Shown here in pieces: positions 25,315 through 37,230 of a stretch of 64,000 bases of DNA. Under the pieces are notes generated by a model. It did no database searches. It worked only from the letters and a program-made list of their open reading frames with translations, and was not told where the DNA came from. Position 1 is the first letter of the stretch; every line of letters begins with the position of its first letter. The stretch comes from Notospermus geniculatus (Eukaryota > Nemertea > Pilidiophora > Heteronemertea > Lineidae), in NCBI GenBank assembly GCA_002633025.1, contig NMRB01000258.1:168669-232668 (forward strand). The letters are read 5' to 3'. A program made the position numbers and the translations under genes.

Positions 25315-25444
25315 GGGGGCCTGTTTCATAAAGTGACTTTAAGCTAATGGTGACTTTAAGCTAATGGTACCTTTAACCAAATGGAAAATGCATTGAAGTT
25401 AATGCTACCTACCATTAGCTTAAGTCACTTTATGAAACAGGCCC
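25315..25444 (+). mobile_element. Hairpin element, GGGGCCTGTTTCATAAAG-ended
   Basis: This 130-bp imperfect palindrome begins GGGGGCCTGTTTCATAAAG and ends in its complement, CTTTATGAAACAGGCCCC. Inside the left arm the unit GTGACTTTAAGCTAATGG is tandemly duplicated, and the right arm carries one complementary copy. It is non-coding and belongs to the same end-motif group as 17598, 48847 and 56831. Confidence 0.85.
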
Positions 25445-25801
25445 CTGATCTTCAGAGCAGAGTCTGCCACCTCTAACGCTCATCCCAAACCCCACCTTTC
25501 CAGACCAATTTCAAACCCGCAGACAACACAGAATAATCAGAAAATTGAATCAACAACCATCTGCATTCACAGCACTGCAATATTGAGGTCTGAAAAAAGA
25601 TCTTTTCAAAACCAAAACAAATTGATATTTGAATCCAATTAAAATGTATGACGAAAAAACAGTCCTGCATATCAAACTGATACTGATAAAACTGAAATAC
25701 ACTTTCCGCTGACATACATAGCAGCTTGTGATGTATTGCTTTTGCAGAATCAGAGTATCTCAACTCGGTCCTAAAATTGGTTTAAACTGAAAGAGTTGCA
25801 G

Positions 25802-26007
25802 TTAGAAGCTGTAGTTGTGGATTCATTGTGTAAATCGTTCCAACTCTTTATAATACCTCCATGTTCCAACCACAAAGCGGTTAACTTGGAATATCGTACA
25901 ACCACTGCAACATGGAATTGTATCGCACGGTGGATTAATAACACAACTGCCTTCGATGACTGGCAAAGTGATCAATGCACCCTTGGAATACGGCAGACAC
26001 GTAATTG
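25802..26007 (+). CDS. Candidate exon with GPS/GAIN-like cysteine-tryptophan pattern
   Basis: A 68-residue open segment ends in a consensus splice donor, AATTG|GTAAGTAC (26008). Near its end it reads TWNCIARW...DDWQSDQC. The arrangement C-x3-W-x(9)-W-x-S-x2-C resembles the GPS autoproteolysis region of adhesion GPCRs and polycystin-like proteins (C-x2-W ... W-[ST]-x2-G-C), with N-glycosylation sites NNT between. The Gly before the last Cys and the second cysteine pair are not seen here; they would lie in a following exon. A weak acceptor (GAGTTGCAG) precedes it. Speculative. Confidence 0.3.
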
Positions 26008-26009
26008 GT

Positions 26010-27080
26010 AAGTACAAATATCATTTCTTCGATAGCATGTTTCTCTATAAATGTGCCAAATATCCATTATCATAGTACACTACAACACTACGCGACTATG
26101 ACACAGACACTGACTCTATTGAGCGAGTGAATCACAATAATGTTGAGGTTTGCAGCAAATCGTATGTGGAAGAACACCACAGTAACACCTCTATTGACCA
26201 TCTGACGATATGATTTTGACAAGGTTGCAATGGAAGAATGACCAACATAGACAACAGCTTTAAGCCTTCGGCAGCATCTATCTCAGTATGGCACTGTAGT
26301 GCCTAACATGCCTTTGTTGTTGTTGATGTTTGAACAAGAATTCCAATTCGAGGCTAGAAAATACCTGTTTCGGGGACATTTGTTAGAAGGTGAGTTGCAG
26401 GAATCGAAGCAAATTAAGTGGGATTATGTACAGTACGCCACTATTTCACTTCGTATAACTCAACTCACAGCGTAAGGCCACCACGGACACAAATCTATCA
26501 TATAACTGAATCTGCTACTTTCCACGACTGTACATTCCACATATGACAACCCTGCGAATTGAAAAATGAAATTAAATTTGAAACAAAAAATCAAATTAAA
26601 ATTCACATACGGATAAATGGGAATAGAAAAGAGAGTCTCTATGGCAACTAATGACACCAATGTACTAAACATGTCTACAAATTCAATCAATTTGAAATTA
26701 CTGAGTGAAATTTTATGGTTGAGAACTACTCAATTAAAATGGATTTGAAATTAAATTTTCATTCAAAAAGAAATTGGATCACAAGTACGATGTTGCCATA
26801 GCAGCCAGTGCCTCTTATGTCCTTGGACGATTTTTAGTCCCATCTTCATGAAATTTAGTTATAAATAATCGCATTTTGTTTACTTTTAAAAAGTACCGGC
26901 AATCAGCCCCTCAAAAACTTATGTTGCAAAAATTGTGTAGGCTCATACATCCTGATTTCGTCAACCACAAGATGAACGAGTGCCTTTCACTCTGCTTTCA
27001 ACACCCTGTTGCCACTTTCCTGACATACGTGATACTGCAAGCTCGAATCGACGCGCCAACGCTGGCAGCACACACACCAA
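26010..27080. other. No recognisable feature
   Basis: AT-rich, including several AAATTGAAATTAAATTT-like words at 26555-26760. No clear exon follows the candidate donor at 26008. Confidence 0.4.
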
Positions 27081-27084
27081 TTAA

Positions 27085-27270
27085 AGGACCACGGTATTGC
27101 CACTTTTTCCCGACAGCCGGCGCCACCGCGCTACTCTCCAACCCAGGGACTAACTACGTTGTCGGCGAATTGACCCGATTTACTACGTACATAGTTCGTG
27201 TTGCTGCCGCTAGGTGGCTCCCTCTACGTCGGTCGCAAATAACGCATTAGAAATCCAATACCGTGCTTCT
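27085..27270 (+). mobile_element. TTAA-flanked MITE, copy 1
   Basis: This 186-bp element is flanked by TTAA at 27081-27084 and 27271-27274. Terminal repeats are AGGACCACGGTATTG and, on the other strand, AGAAGCACGGTATTGG. The interior (GACAGCCGGCGCCACCGCGC...TTGACCCGATTTACTA) is shared with 49992-50199. It is GC-richer than its surroundings and non-coding. TTAA duplication indicates mobilisation by a piggyBac- or Kolobok-type transposase. Confidence 0.85.
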
Positions 27271-27386
27271 TTAATGCCTGTGATATCATCTCTGACAAGC
27301 ACTCAAAGAACTCTGACAAGCACTCCTACATCTGGCAGCACACCATACAAACTCACTACCTGCAGGATTGGAAATTGTGTCTATGA

Positions 27387-27428
27387 ACAACAGCAACAAC
27401 GACAACAACAACAACAACAACAACAAGA
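27387..27428 (+). repeat. (CAA)n microsatellite
   Basis: An interrupted CAA repeat of about 14 units lies immediately upstream of the 48-bp minisatellite. Confidence 0.95.
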
Positions 27429-27430
27429 AC

Positions 27431-27636
27431 TCGCAGAGATGAGGTAACACACATCGGTTTTAGGTCACAGACAACAAGTCGCAGAGATGAGGTAGCACAC
27501 ATCGGTTTTAGGTCAGAGACAAAAACTCGCAGAGATGAGGTAGCACACATCGGTTTTAGGTCACAGACAAAAACTCGCAGAGATGAGGTAGCACACATCG
27601 GTTTTAGGTCACAGACAAAAACTCGCAGAGATGACC
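27431..27636. repeat. 48-bp minisatellite, about 4.3 copies
   Basis: The word TCGCAGAGATGAGGTAGCAC recurs at exact 48-bp spacing (27431, 27479, 27527, 27575), with a partial unit at 27623. The period is a multiple of three, so the minus strand is open with a 16-residue repeat (CATSSLRVFVCDLKPM). There is no independent sign that this is expressed. Confidence 0.95.
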
Positions 27637-27640
27637 GATA

Positions 27641-29949
27641 CCAGCTTTTAGATACAGCCGTCGAGTGTGTTTAGAGGAAATGTGCCGTGGAGGAAGAGTG
27701 CACAATTCTAAATCAACATCTACATCACACTCGAAAAAGAAACTCCCGAGTATTACCCAGAGGAGTGACATTTCAACCGCGAGGCGTTTTAACAACACGC
27801 CTCTTTTCAGGAATATCCTCTAATAAGCTCGAACATCCTGCCCACAGAGGGAAAAATACAGCATCTTCCTTTCCTCTGTCATTTCCCACGAAATATGGTA
27901 CTTTGGGTGTCAGAAAAAGAACTCGTTGTTCCCCTCCAGCGTCAGACCATTCTCCAAATCAGCTTTAAGTCCAGACGCCTACCATTTTTCAATATGCATT
28001 GTTAATAAATCATTGTGACAAAAGGGATATCCTATGGCTCCAAACTACATGTAGACCCTTGGTATAAAGTTTCCAGAACGAAAAATCATGGCTGCTGGTC
28101 ACAGTGATGGAACGAAAATGACTAAAAGCTATTGTGTGGCCAAGCTGAAATATATCTCGTTCCTAAACACGGCTTTGTTTAAACTCAATATAATATACCG
28201 GTACTGAGAAGAAAAAGGGCAACAAGATCCGTATTTATTCAACTTTGCTGCTCACCCGCACTAAGTTGGCTGAAAAATCTCTTCTTATTGATGACAACTA
28301 GAATTTTTATCGGACTCGACCCTAAACTAAGACCCTAATGGATGGCTTTTCTCTTCTTTTTGTTTTCATCATATGGCATGTTACAGCAGGCAACATTTTT
28401 ATATTCTTCAGTCGCACAAATTGGACAAAGGTTATTCTTCCCTTTAGTTCAACTGGATAAGTTGATAGCATGGGGTTTACAAGTGGCAGCTGACATGGAT
28501 GTAAACTCGGGTCTATTCAAAGTTGGGATAAAGTGGGAGCCAATGTGATAAGTGATAATAGCTCAGGTAAAAAAAATGTAACCTTTGCTGCCAAATGACT
28601 TTAATGATGGTGCCGTCAACTTAGGAAAAAAGGGATACAAAGTCCAACAGCCTAGCCTGCAAAGTTGACAACTACATGTAAGCAGAAATAAAAAGAAATC
28701 TTTATACCACACCTTTGCTTGAACTAACTGCGATTGTTGCAGGAAACGTGTTGTGAGAGAAGTTGATAGTTTCACTGAATCTTTCTCCAAAGATATTTTT
28801 TTACATAAACCAGCCTACGAAGCAAAGGTGGCACTTCCAAAAGAATGTTGGCTTTGAGTTATTGGAATTGGATTGTTCTGGGGGTGAAAGCAGGAAATGT
28901 TTGGCCATGCTGCGGCAATGAAAAGGATTCTTTTGCCTTTGATGACTCAAGCTACTGCCTTGTCTACTCAGAAACTAAAAAAGGGCAAAAATCTTTTTTG
29001 AATTTTTAATAAGTCTACAGATTTCATTGTAGATGACCTGTCCTTCTTCCTAAGAATCCTTCCAGTGTAGGCTATGATTCCCTCTTCCATGAATTCAAAA
29101 TTACCAGCCTAACCTCAAACCATTTGTATTGTAATCCAACATGAAGGCTGTAGACAACCTAATGGGAAAGTTGTTTACCAGAAAAAAAACAATATGGATA
29201 ATTATTTCCTTGGTTGGGCTGTATTACTTCCGGTTAACATCCTGACGACCATTCGCAATGAGAAAGGTAACTTCCCTCATTTGAGTTGCTTCGTGGTGCT
29301 TGTCTTACACATTAGACCGTCAATGGTGTGAGCAGATTGTGGCGACGGGTGGCTTTGATGATGTTGCCTCACATGCCGATAACGACATGTCTTATAGGTC
29401 ATTAATTACCTATGCTTATTGATACGTTTACAGGACACCTCTTGTTTCGAAGTCAAATAAATCCAACAGTATGAGTTGTCTGACCGGTCATCTAAATGTA
29501 AACAGGTGTCTGCCCAAGGTTGTGTTGCCGAAGGGTCACGCAAAGCCAAGCACAGATCAGCAAACAATAAAGGTCTCGCAATCGCGCGGATTGACCAACT
29601 AGTGGTTGTATAATGCTGCCAAATCACCTGTGTATATGAAGTCTGTACTTTAGGCCGACAGGCCTTATACATGTAGTATAATACCAATAAATAAATAAAT
29701 ATGTTACGATTTTCTATTGTCTGAGCATACCGAACAATAGATAAGCGTATTCAAATCCAACTAGAATTTTTTTCCTCTCGACGTCGTCCCTTAACTGCAA
29801 TTCTATTAAATGTACCATATGTCACCAGCATAAGTGGGAGTACTAAAAATCATCAATGTTATCAAACACACTGCTGTAGGCTACAAGGTAACCAGCATAG
29901 GGTAAATAAAATCATCAGCATCTAATCAATGTTGGTACCAAAAATCGCT
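27641..29949. other. No gene recognised
   Basis: Only a short AATA-type simple repeat at 29682-29702 and scattered TACATGTA words. Open frames lack splice signals or domain content. Confidence 0.4.
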
Positions 29950-30220
29950 TATGTAGGCAACAGCGATCACCAATACAATGTAGGCGACTGATATAATAAA
30001 TGTGGGCAAAGGGGTCCAGCCATGAAGGCAACATGTAGATGGTAAAGGCAACAAGGCTGACGCCGCTGTAGGCAACAAGACAACTGCACAAGCAAAAAGA
30101 TTAGCAACAAATTCGTCATGGTGGGCAACAGTGTATCCACAGAAGGCAAGAAAAAAATCAATAACGATCCTGAACAAAGATAATCGATTTGGCAAGTCTC
30201 GTCACCAACGAAAGGCAACA
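29950..30220 (+). repeat. Degenerate array of a GTAGGCAAC-like word
   Basis: Variants of GTAGGCAAC occur at about 29953, 29980, 30002, 30024, 30045, 30068, 30121, 30142 and 30211, often spaced 20-27 bp. The spacers are not conserved. It looks like a decayed minisatellite with a period near 22 bp. Confidence 0.5.
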
Positions 30221-32029
30221 TACATCATCAATGAAGACGAGAAAAGCGCTAGGCTTATTCCACGCAAGGACTTAGATAACTAGGGTAACCACAATGATCA
30301 GCTCTTGCACTATCAACTTTACATCGACGTTGCAATGCAATTACAGCCAGATGATACTAGATTTGTAGCATTTCCCTGACCTTGCATTTAGTGATCACAC
30401 CATGATTTGGTGAAATCCACGGAGAAAGACATCATATACTGACAAAAGCTGTCAACCGATACAAAATTGTCCTCATTTCACCGAAGACATTCCAACATAG
30501 TTACATCAACACATGACAATTTGATCCCACCCTATACTAGCTTTGGTAAGTGATAAAAGTGTTCCACCCTTGAAAAAATCGGCTAAAAGAACAAGCCAAA
30601 GGCAAGTGTTCTCACAGCTAGATTGAGCCCCACTTCCCCAGGGCATACAAGTACAGATTACGCTGGCTCCAAGCAAGCAGGCAGAAGCTCTAGTTCGAGA
30701 AAATAACACCAGAACGCTCTACCGGTAACATCTTGTTGAACCAGCCAGTGTAGCTCGACTGTGATCAAGAAGCAAAGGATAGGTGACTGATAGTCTGTTT
30801 AAATCAATACTTCCTTCAGCATCCCTATGTTAAGTAATCAAAAGTTTTATACATGTATTAAATTTACAAGTTGGGTTGCCATGCTATCGAAAAGCAATTG
30901 AAATATCAACAAAAGCATTACATCACTTCCCCAAGAATTACATTTGCAGTTTTTCCCTGTAATACTTCTCACTGGCCCACGACAACAATCAGTCCATCAA
31001 TCTCAACCCTAGCAATGACCACTTCCTTCACCTGTAAGATTACCTGTCCATAGTTAGCACTCTTAATTAATTTGAAGCTAACGCTGGCTTGTTCATTATC
31101 GTGACAACTTCAGGCGTAGAGGAAGTCTGATAAGGAAGTACCAGGCCTCTTTAATAATCAACCAATTGGTTGGTGGTCGGTGATTTTTTTTGTCTAGATA
31201 TTGAATGTGCCCCAGGTTGTATAGATAAAGGCAGAAGAAAGACATTTGACAACAACCTTTCTGAGGAGGAGTATTGGAAAAGTTGGGAGCATTTCTTTCT
31301 CATGTACCTTACGATGTCTAAGATGCTCCTTCAAGAACCATTGCAGAACGCCAGCTTAGGATGCCGGTGGTGGCTGTGGCATTAAAATATGCTTTGTACA
31401 TCAACAAAATGCAAATACACATGACGAAGTCAGTTCGCTCATCTCATCTAACCCCTTCAGCCGACACGGCAAGGAATTCGCACTAACAAAACTCGTTGAA
31501 CAATATTCTTGTATTTCTACATATCTTTAATGCACACGAGCATACCCATTCGATCCCCATCAGCTGACAGGGTTATAGCCAAGATTAGCTGATAATGTGA
31601 TCTGAGATATGCAATGGAAGATGGCACGGCGGATCTGAAGCTAGGACGAGCCAAAGGGCACGATAAATACCAATAAGGTAGGAGATATTTCAGCTGTAAG
31701 TCACAAAATGAAATTATGACCAATAATTTGGATATTTCAGGCTTTTATATTTCCAACGTGATGGAATGACCATCTTTTACTGAAGATGCATGTATTTTAA
31801 AGGGCCTCTCATTCGGTAGGGTGGTACAAAATAGTTGGGAGACATTACCAATAGATGGCACACATGGTTATTTCCTTCATTTCCGACATTTTATCGTTAC
31901 CGGTATTCGTGACTGTGAACCTCTTTTCCAACTGCGTATACAGTGTAACTAATACTTTTTTTAAATAATTTGATGACGACAGTTGTTTTATTGGCAGTTA
32001 TTTCACCATGGATTTCTTGATACCGGTAT
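30221..32029. other. No recognisable feature
   Basis: Scattered short frames only. A small perfect palindrome, ACCAATTGGT, lies at about 31160. Confidence 0.4.
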
Positions 32030-32302
32030 TTATTTTTGTGATGTGCTTTTCATTTTCTTAACTCTTTGCCCATATTTTGGAATGTTGTCAAATGTTTTTT
32101 TCAACAGCAACCTTTCTCCAGGAACAATGTCAACAACAGCTTCTCCAGGGGCAAGATCAATTGTTTCAATCTGTATATGTTTCCTTAATATTTGAAACCA
32201 TCCCAAAGATGAATGTTTCGAAGTGATTACCATTAATAATTTCCTATTTCTGGTATAGAACATTGTCTCATCACTGTCATACAGAAATTCTGTAATTCCC
32301 AT
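32030..32302 (-). CDS. Small ORF, unknown product (90 aa)
   Basis: An ATG-started frame reads MGITEFLYDSDETMFY and ends VKKMKSTSQK-stop. Composition is protein-like (a balanced mix with an acidic N-terminal part and a basic C-terminal part), and it contains LAPGEAVVDIVPGE. No domain is recognised, and no splice sites or promoter were identified. It could be an exon, a decayed retroelement piece or chance. Confidence 0.25.
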   Translation of the reverse strand: MGITEFLYDSDETMFYTRNRKLLMVITSKHSSLGWFQILRKHIQIETIDLAPGEAVVDIVPGERLLLKKTFDNIPKYGQRVKKMKSTSQK

Positions 32303-33708
32303 TATGGTGGTAGTTTGCTTCCTTAATGTTCTTGACCGTTGACTAATTTACACCTTGTTTGGTGGCATTGGCCGCAAAGGGTACACAGGAGAGCAACAAA
32401 CTTTAATATAGTCATACATGTATATCTGGATCTACGATGCGAATATGATCACATCATGCAACGACTGTATTATTATCCTGATGTTGTTAGAAATAATATG
32501 ATTGGATTATGGATTTTTATATGCCAGTAACAGAGTTCTTGAAAAACAAATGAATACTCGCCCAGAACTGAAACTTCTCTTTGTTTGTTGGCAAAAATCC
32601 TGATAACAGCAGATGGATATCATTTCAAATACTCATTCCTCTAGCGAAAGGCAATTAAAGATATGACCAATGAGTGACAGATCCAATGGTAAACTAAACA
32701 CACAAGCAGACTCATAATTTAATTGAAATTGTGGCAAAATGTCACCTGGTTTTGACATGCGAGTTGAGGCATGTGTTTCTGGCAGTTAACAAGAAGGNCC
32801 AGATTCATGCACAAAATCGAGTCATCATGGGATGAGAGTTTGTATACTTCATTATATTTCATTGTCATATTACCATCTGCTCTTTTCTACTTTTACTTTA
32901 AGTTACTGAGTTTTGTTGCTACTGTGTTTAACGGGAAAAAAGGGACATGATAAGCTAAAAACCATTTTGGCTCCAAATACATGTACATGTACTGAACTCT
33001 ACCCAACTGATCACTGTGTAATCTTCGGCCACCACAAGGGAATGTTCCATGAAGGAATAAATGAACCCTTGCCACTAACCATCAGAGTCACCCCTCAGGC
33101 ACTGCTATATTAAGCAAGCTTGCTTAGCAGAAAATGCATTTTCTAATTCTTTTCCTGGCTGACATGATCAGGTGGTGTCCGGCCTTCCTGCATATTAAGC
33201 CAACTCATTATATCAACTAATATTAATTTACCAAGCTGCATGGTCATTTGGAGCTTGTCAATTTCCATGTGATCCATTTTGCGCAAAGGTGTCACATATA
33301 TATATTAGCAACTAGTTGAGCTCGATAATGAACATGTAATCTCGTTTGATAGACTCCTCAGATGCCATTGGCTGTCATTTTCACCAATCAAATCAGAGTA
33401 AAGTATCTCATTTTAGTAACATCGCGATCATAAATTATGGAATCGGTCTAGAAGGAACATCCAATGTCCTTGCAGAAGGATATGTTGAAATCAACAGTAA
33501 TATGAAACTTGACCAAAGCAGAAGTGCACAGGCTGGGAATAAAAATGTGAAAGAAACTTGGCCATACTGGCATGAAAGTTTGAAAAAAACTTGACCAAGG
33601 CATGAAAGTTTGAATTTCGGTCAGCCATTTAGAAGGGTATTGTAATCTTATTGGTCAAATTACTGCCACGTGACAAGTCCTGTATTTAGCTTGCACAATC
33701 ACCATCAT
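32303..33708. other. No recognisable feature; gap base at 32798
   Basis: A single N lies at 32798 with no obvious duplicated sequence on its two sides. A TATATATA tract is at about 33297-33305. GAAAGTTTGA and CTTGACCAA words repeat around 33505-33615. Confidence 0.4.
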
Positions 33709-33828
33709 TGGGTCAAATGAATAAAGACTTGTAAATGCTTTTACTTGAATTTTGCAATACGAATGCACTGGGCATTGCTGTACAAATCTGAAGTAAAAGC
33801 ATTTGCTAGTCTTTAGTCATATGACCCA
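33709..33828 (+). mobile_element. 120-bp foldback MITE, TGGGTCA ends
   Basis: The left arm TGGGTCAAATGAATAAAGAC...AAATGCTTTTACTT is matched by the right arm AAGTAAAAGCATTT...GTCTTTAGTCATATGACCCA. A short loop lies between. It is non-coding, and no confident target duplication was read. Confidence 0.8.
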
Positions 33829-35387
33829 TTATCTCCCACCTGGCCCACCTTTTGACGTCATACCAGCCTTTCTGGACAGATCTACCAGTATTATGTGCCA
33901 ACAACTAACTACAAACCTCAAAATTCAAGAAGAAATGAACTTCAGAAGTCTTACAAGGGATCAGGTGCTATCTAAGAAAACTGTGGAATCTTCCACAAAG
34001 CAAATGGCCAAAGTGACACAAAACCGTATGTGGTTGCCCATTAGCGAGCCAGGGACTCCACCTGAACGAAGTGACAAGCCACATAATTATGATAAAGCAA
34101 CATATATGAGACTTCGACATTTGCTTCCTGTCCAAGGATGTCGTTTAAAAGATGAGATGGTGACGTGTGGACAGCTGCTAGTCGCAATTCTTTGCTGTCA
34201 GGTGGAAAGTTTTACCATACCAGTAAGAGAGAAGGGAACATTATTATTTATTTCAAGGGCGAGACAAACAATTTTCCTCGTTTTCAAGAATATCTATTTT
34301 TGATGAAACCAAAAATAGATAAGTACTATCAACCAATTCTTCCTTTCCAAGATGATTAGCTGGAATCGGTCACCTGATATGCTGCAGGGTTTACTAATAG
34401 GGAGATTTCCCATGCGATGAACAACATGTCACAAGTTAGTTACAGTCGCAAGACTCACCGATTGCTTTGCACCATGCTGAAGACATAGCTTCGATTGTAT
34501 AATGACAGAGAGTAACAAGGCTAAACTCCGGTTTCTTCCTACATTCACGTTACCTATTGACGCCTATAAGATTCTTAACACATTGGTTTCCAGTTCTTAA
34601 CACAAAAGACACTAACAAAAATCCTGTTCTCCCCAATATGTCAATCTATCAATAGTTCAATCACGGTCCAGGCACTCTGTGACGTTGGCGGTACACCACA
34701 TCAGGCCGAAGTAGTCTTAGCTCACCTGTGTTCTAGCTCATTAGTTAGAGATGGGCTGCCGACCATAGGGAATTGAGTTATCTTGCTTTATAATTTAATT
34801 TGTCACCACCTAAGTTTATCATAAAACAAAAACCCGAACAAGCCTTTGATTCTGAGAGCACGTAGAACCAAATTATTAGACCAGCGGAATTGACGTTGCA
34901 TGTGTGATTTAGTGGTGACCAGCCAAATTAACCCTGTTTTCTTCTGCATATTTTCGAACTCTCGAGAAATTGTAAACGCTTTTGAATTGGCAATATTGGG
35001 AGAAGTGGTTTTGCGTGTTTGAAGAGAAGATTGTGACCTTCCAATTTGACCTTATCTTTGCAACGCAACGGCGAGAAAGTTATAGAACATTTTTGAAACA
35101 ATGGCATTTCTGAGTTAACATTCGTGAGTGATATTCTGTATGCACAACCAATGAAACAAAGTAATCTTTATACTGTACTAGCATGGTACCCGTGGCGAGC
35201 ACATTCACAGGATGCATGTGGCCAGAGGATGGGATTTTGCTGGACGTCTCTGTGTGGGAGGAATGTTTAGTGGGGGCCAACTCCTCGGACAATAATCTAG
35301 GCCTGTGGGAAGCAGATGGCAGCAGTTTTATGTGTTGAAGTTCCTATTTTCTGATCACCCTGCCTGGTTGAAGACAATGCATTGTAC
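33829..35387. other. No gene demonstrated; one 166-codon frame
   Basis: The frame 33803-34303 (+) begins inside the right arm of the preceding hairpin and matches no family I recognise. It has no useful splice context. The rest is featureless. Confidence 0.35.
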
Positions 35388-35461
35388 CTGTTTCCGTCGG
35401 CCACCGTGTAGATGGTGTTGCGTACGCAGCGCCATCTACATGGTGGCCAGCGGAACCAGGC
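35388..35461 (+). repeat. 74-bp near-perfect hairpin centred on GCGTACGC
   Basis: The left arm reads CCTGTTTCCGTCGGCCACCG then TGTAGATGG. The right arm is its near complement, CCATCTACATGGTGGCCAGC then GGAACCAGG. The centre is the perfect palindrome GCGTACGC. Probably a very short foldback element; it lacks a clear target duplication. Confidence 0.75.
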
Positions 35462-35658
35462 TAGTGGGCATTGCAAATCATTGGAAGTTTCTTCATGCAT
35501 TTTATTCGCTTAAGGGTAAAAAAATGTAATGCCACCCGCTTAAGGGCCACCCCCATGTCATTCTCAACACTTTCTGTGAAAATGGTGCCATTTCGATCAG
35601 AAACCACGGAGGAGTTCGTGTTCGAAGTTAATGTGCCACCGTCAATTATAATATAGAT

Positions 35659-36018
35659 AATATGACTTATCCGGCCACCACGGCGAACCTGCGAACTACG
35701 CGATTTATTGACTATACACGATCCAGGCCAAGTTATGAAAGGTTACACATCACTTGTGAGTTTCTTTTCAACGGCAGACCGCAGTTTTATTCCACAGATG
35801 ACCTAGGTTTAATTGACATCATTCATGTCATTTACAAGTGGACAAAAGTGAAACTGACCCTCACCGCGGGATATCCATTGCGATGCTCACCAGGCGTAAG
35901 ACGATTTCCATTGAACATGTAACCCTGACTAGGCCTTTCATAACTTGGCCTGCATCGTGTATAGTCAATAATTCGCGTAGTTCGCAGGTTGGCCGTGGTG
36001 GCCGGATAAGTCATATTA
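35659..36018 (+). mobile_element. 360-bp element with about 90-bp terminal inverted repeats
   Basis: Both ends read inward as ATGACTTATCCGGCCACCAC then GG.GAACCTGCGAACTACGCG, continuing for about 90 bp. The mirrored arms create two overlapping open frames on opposite strands (35662-35922 + and 35832-36014 -) with the same N-terminal peptide, MTYPATTANLRTTR, which is an artefact of the inverted repeat. Both flanks are AT-rich, so the target duplication is ambiguous. Confidence 0.85.
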
Positions 36019-36858
36019 TACAGTATTTGTGCTGCATTATCTTTTCAATGCATTTTGTTTCAAATGACAGGAACAGAGCAGCTCCTGACCTATTATCAGG
36101 CAGTAGGGCAAACAAGGATGGCTGCAGCCAGTGACATACCATAATCCACAGAACAATAAAAATATAACACTGTTATAGCTGCCACATTATTACTATTTTC
36201 AACTTTCAGTAGATTTTATCACCCAGACATCATTTCATAACCATTGTCTATTGCACCATCGGGTGCCTGGGTGTGTTGAGTTTTAGCCGTCACATCAGCC
36301 CCTGTGGCATTTCAACACGTCCTCCTCGAACATGGCACTTTATTGCCTGATTCATCTCATGTGGTCACTCCTGGATTTTCTCATTCTTTTATTGGTTCTG
36401 AAATGATTATTCCACCACAAATCATGCCATGTGTCATTTTTCTGTTTCAAGTGTGTCGATCTGGCTCATCCTGAGTGCTCCATCAGGCTAAAGTCATTAA
36501 CCCCTGGTGCTCAAACTCCTTTAGACTTATGTACTTCCACATATTTCTGGGCCAGAATATTTACATGTACTAGAGGCTTGGCGGCCTGGACAGCTACGCT
36601 GGAGATATCCTGCACTCCAGTTGTGCCAGTTGGCTCTCCTCCATCCCTTGTGCCTACTGATATAGATTAAATTGGTTGCTTGTTGCAACCATTAGCTTCA
36701 CTGCGATAAACTACGGATCGGGTTGAACGGCCTTCCAGGGCTGAAGGTGCCCTATAGGTATGATAGGCCTAGGTTGCGGCTGAAGCTGCCTCACAAATTT
36801 GTGCCAACTGTACGATTTGGGAAATTTAGATTGGCTGAATGCAACTGCCGAATCTGAA
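36019..36858. other. No recognisable feature
   Basis: Short open frames only; no repeat structure seen. Confidence 0.4.
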
Positions 36859-36868
36859 GCCAAACGAC

Positions 36869-37220
36869 CATTTTGGTTCCCGAAGCCGCCGCTAGGGCTA
36901 GAAGGCTTCGGCTCTGGCTGCCATCTCGTCGCGGATCTATTTATAGATCATTATGTTGACATCACGGGTTATTTTTAGAATGGGGTACCCGTAGCCACGT
37001 GGGTGCTAAATATAATCAAACATGCCGTATCGCGCGGAATGGCAACGTCAAGGAAGTTTCTATATGAGAATGGTGTATGTGTTGTTGCAGATCTGTAAGA
37101 AAAGCTCAAAATCACCGCCGTTTTGTAGACCGGGGGAGAAAGAAATTTTACGGGTGACGTCAGCAATAAAATGGCAGCCAGAGCCTTCTAGCCCTATGCG
37201 CGGCATCTGGAACCAAAATG
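36869..37220 (+). mobile_element. 352-bp TIR element with 10-bp target duplication
   Basis: Flanked by the exact 10-mer GCCAAACGAC at 36859-36868 and 37221-37230. Termini are CATTTTGGTTCC and GGAACCAAAATG, continuing as imperfect arms (GCTAGGGCTAGAAGGC...GGCTCTGGCTGCCAT against ATGGCAGCCAGAGCC). A 9-10 bp duplication and long inverted repeats suggest a non-autonomous Mutator-like (MULE) element. The assignment is an inference; no transposase is present. Confidence 0.85.
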
Positions 37221-37230
37221 GCCAAACGAC

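Noticed and set aside
35662-36014. Two opposite-strand ORFs sharing an identical N-terminus
   Set aside because: They are the same inverted repeat read from both ends of the 35659-36018 element.
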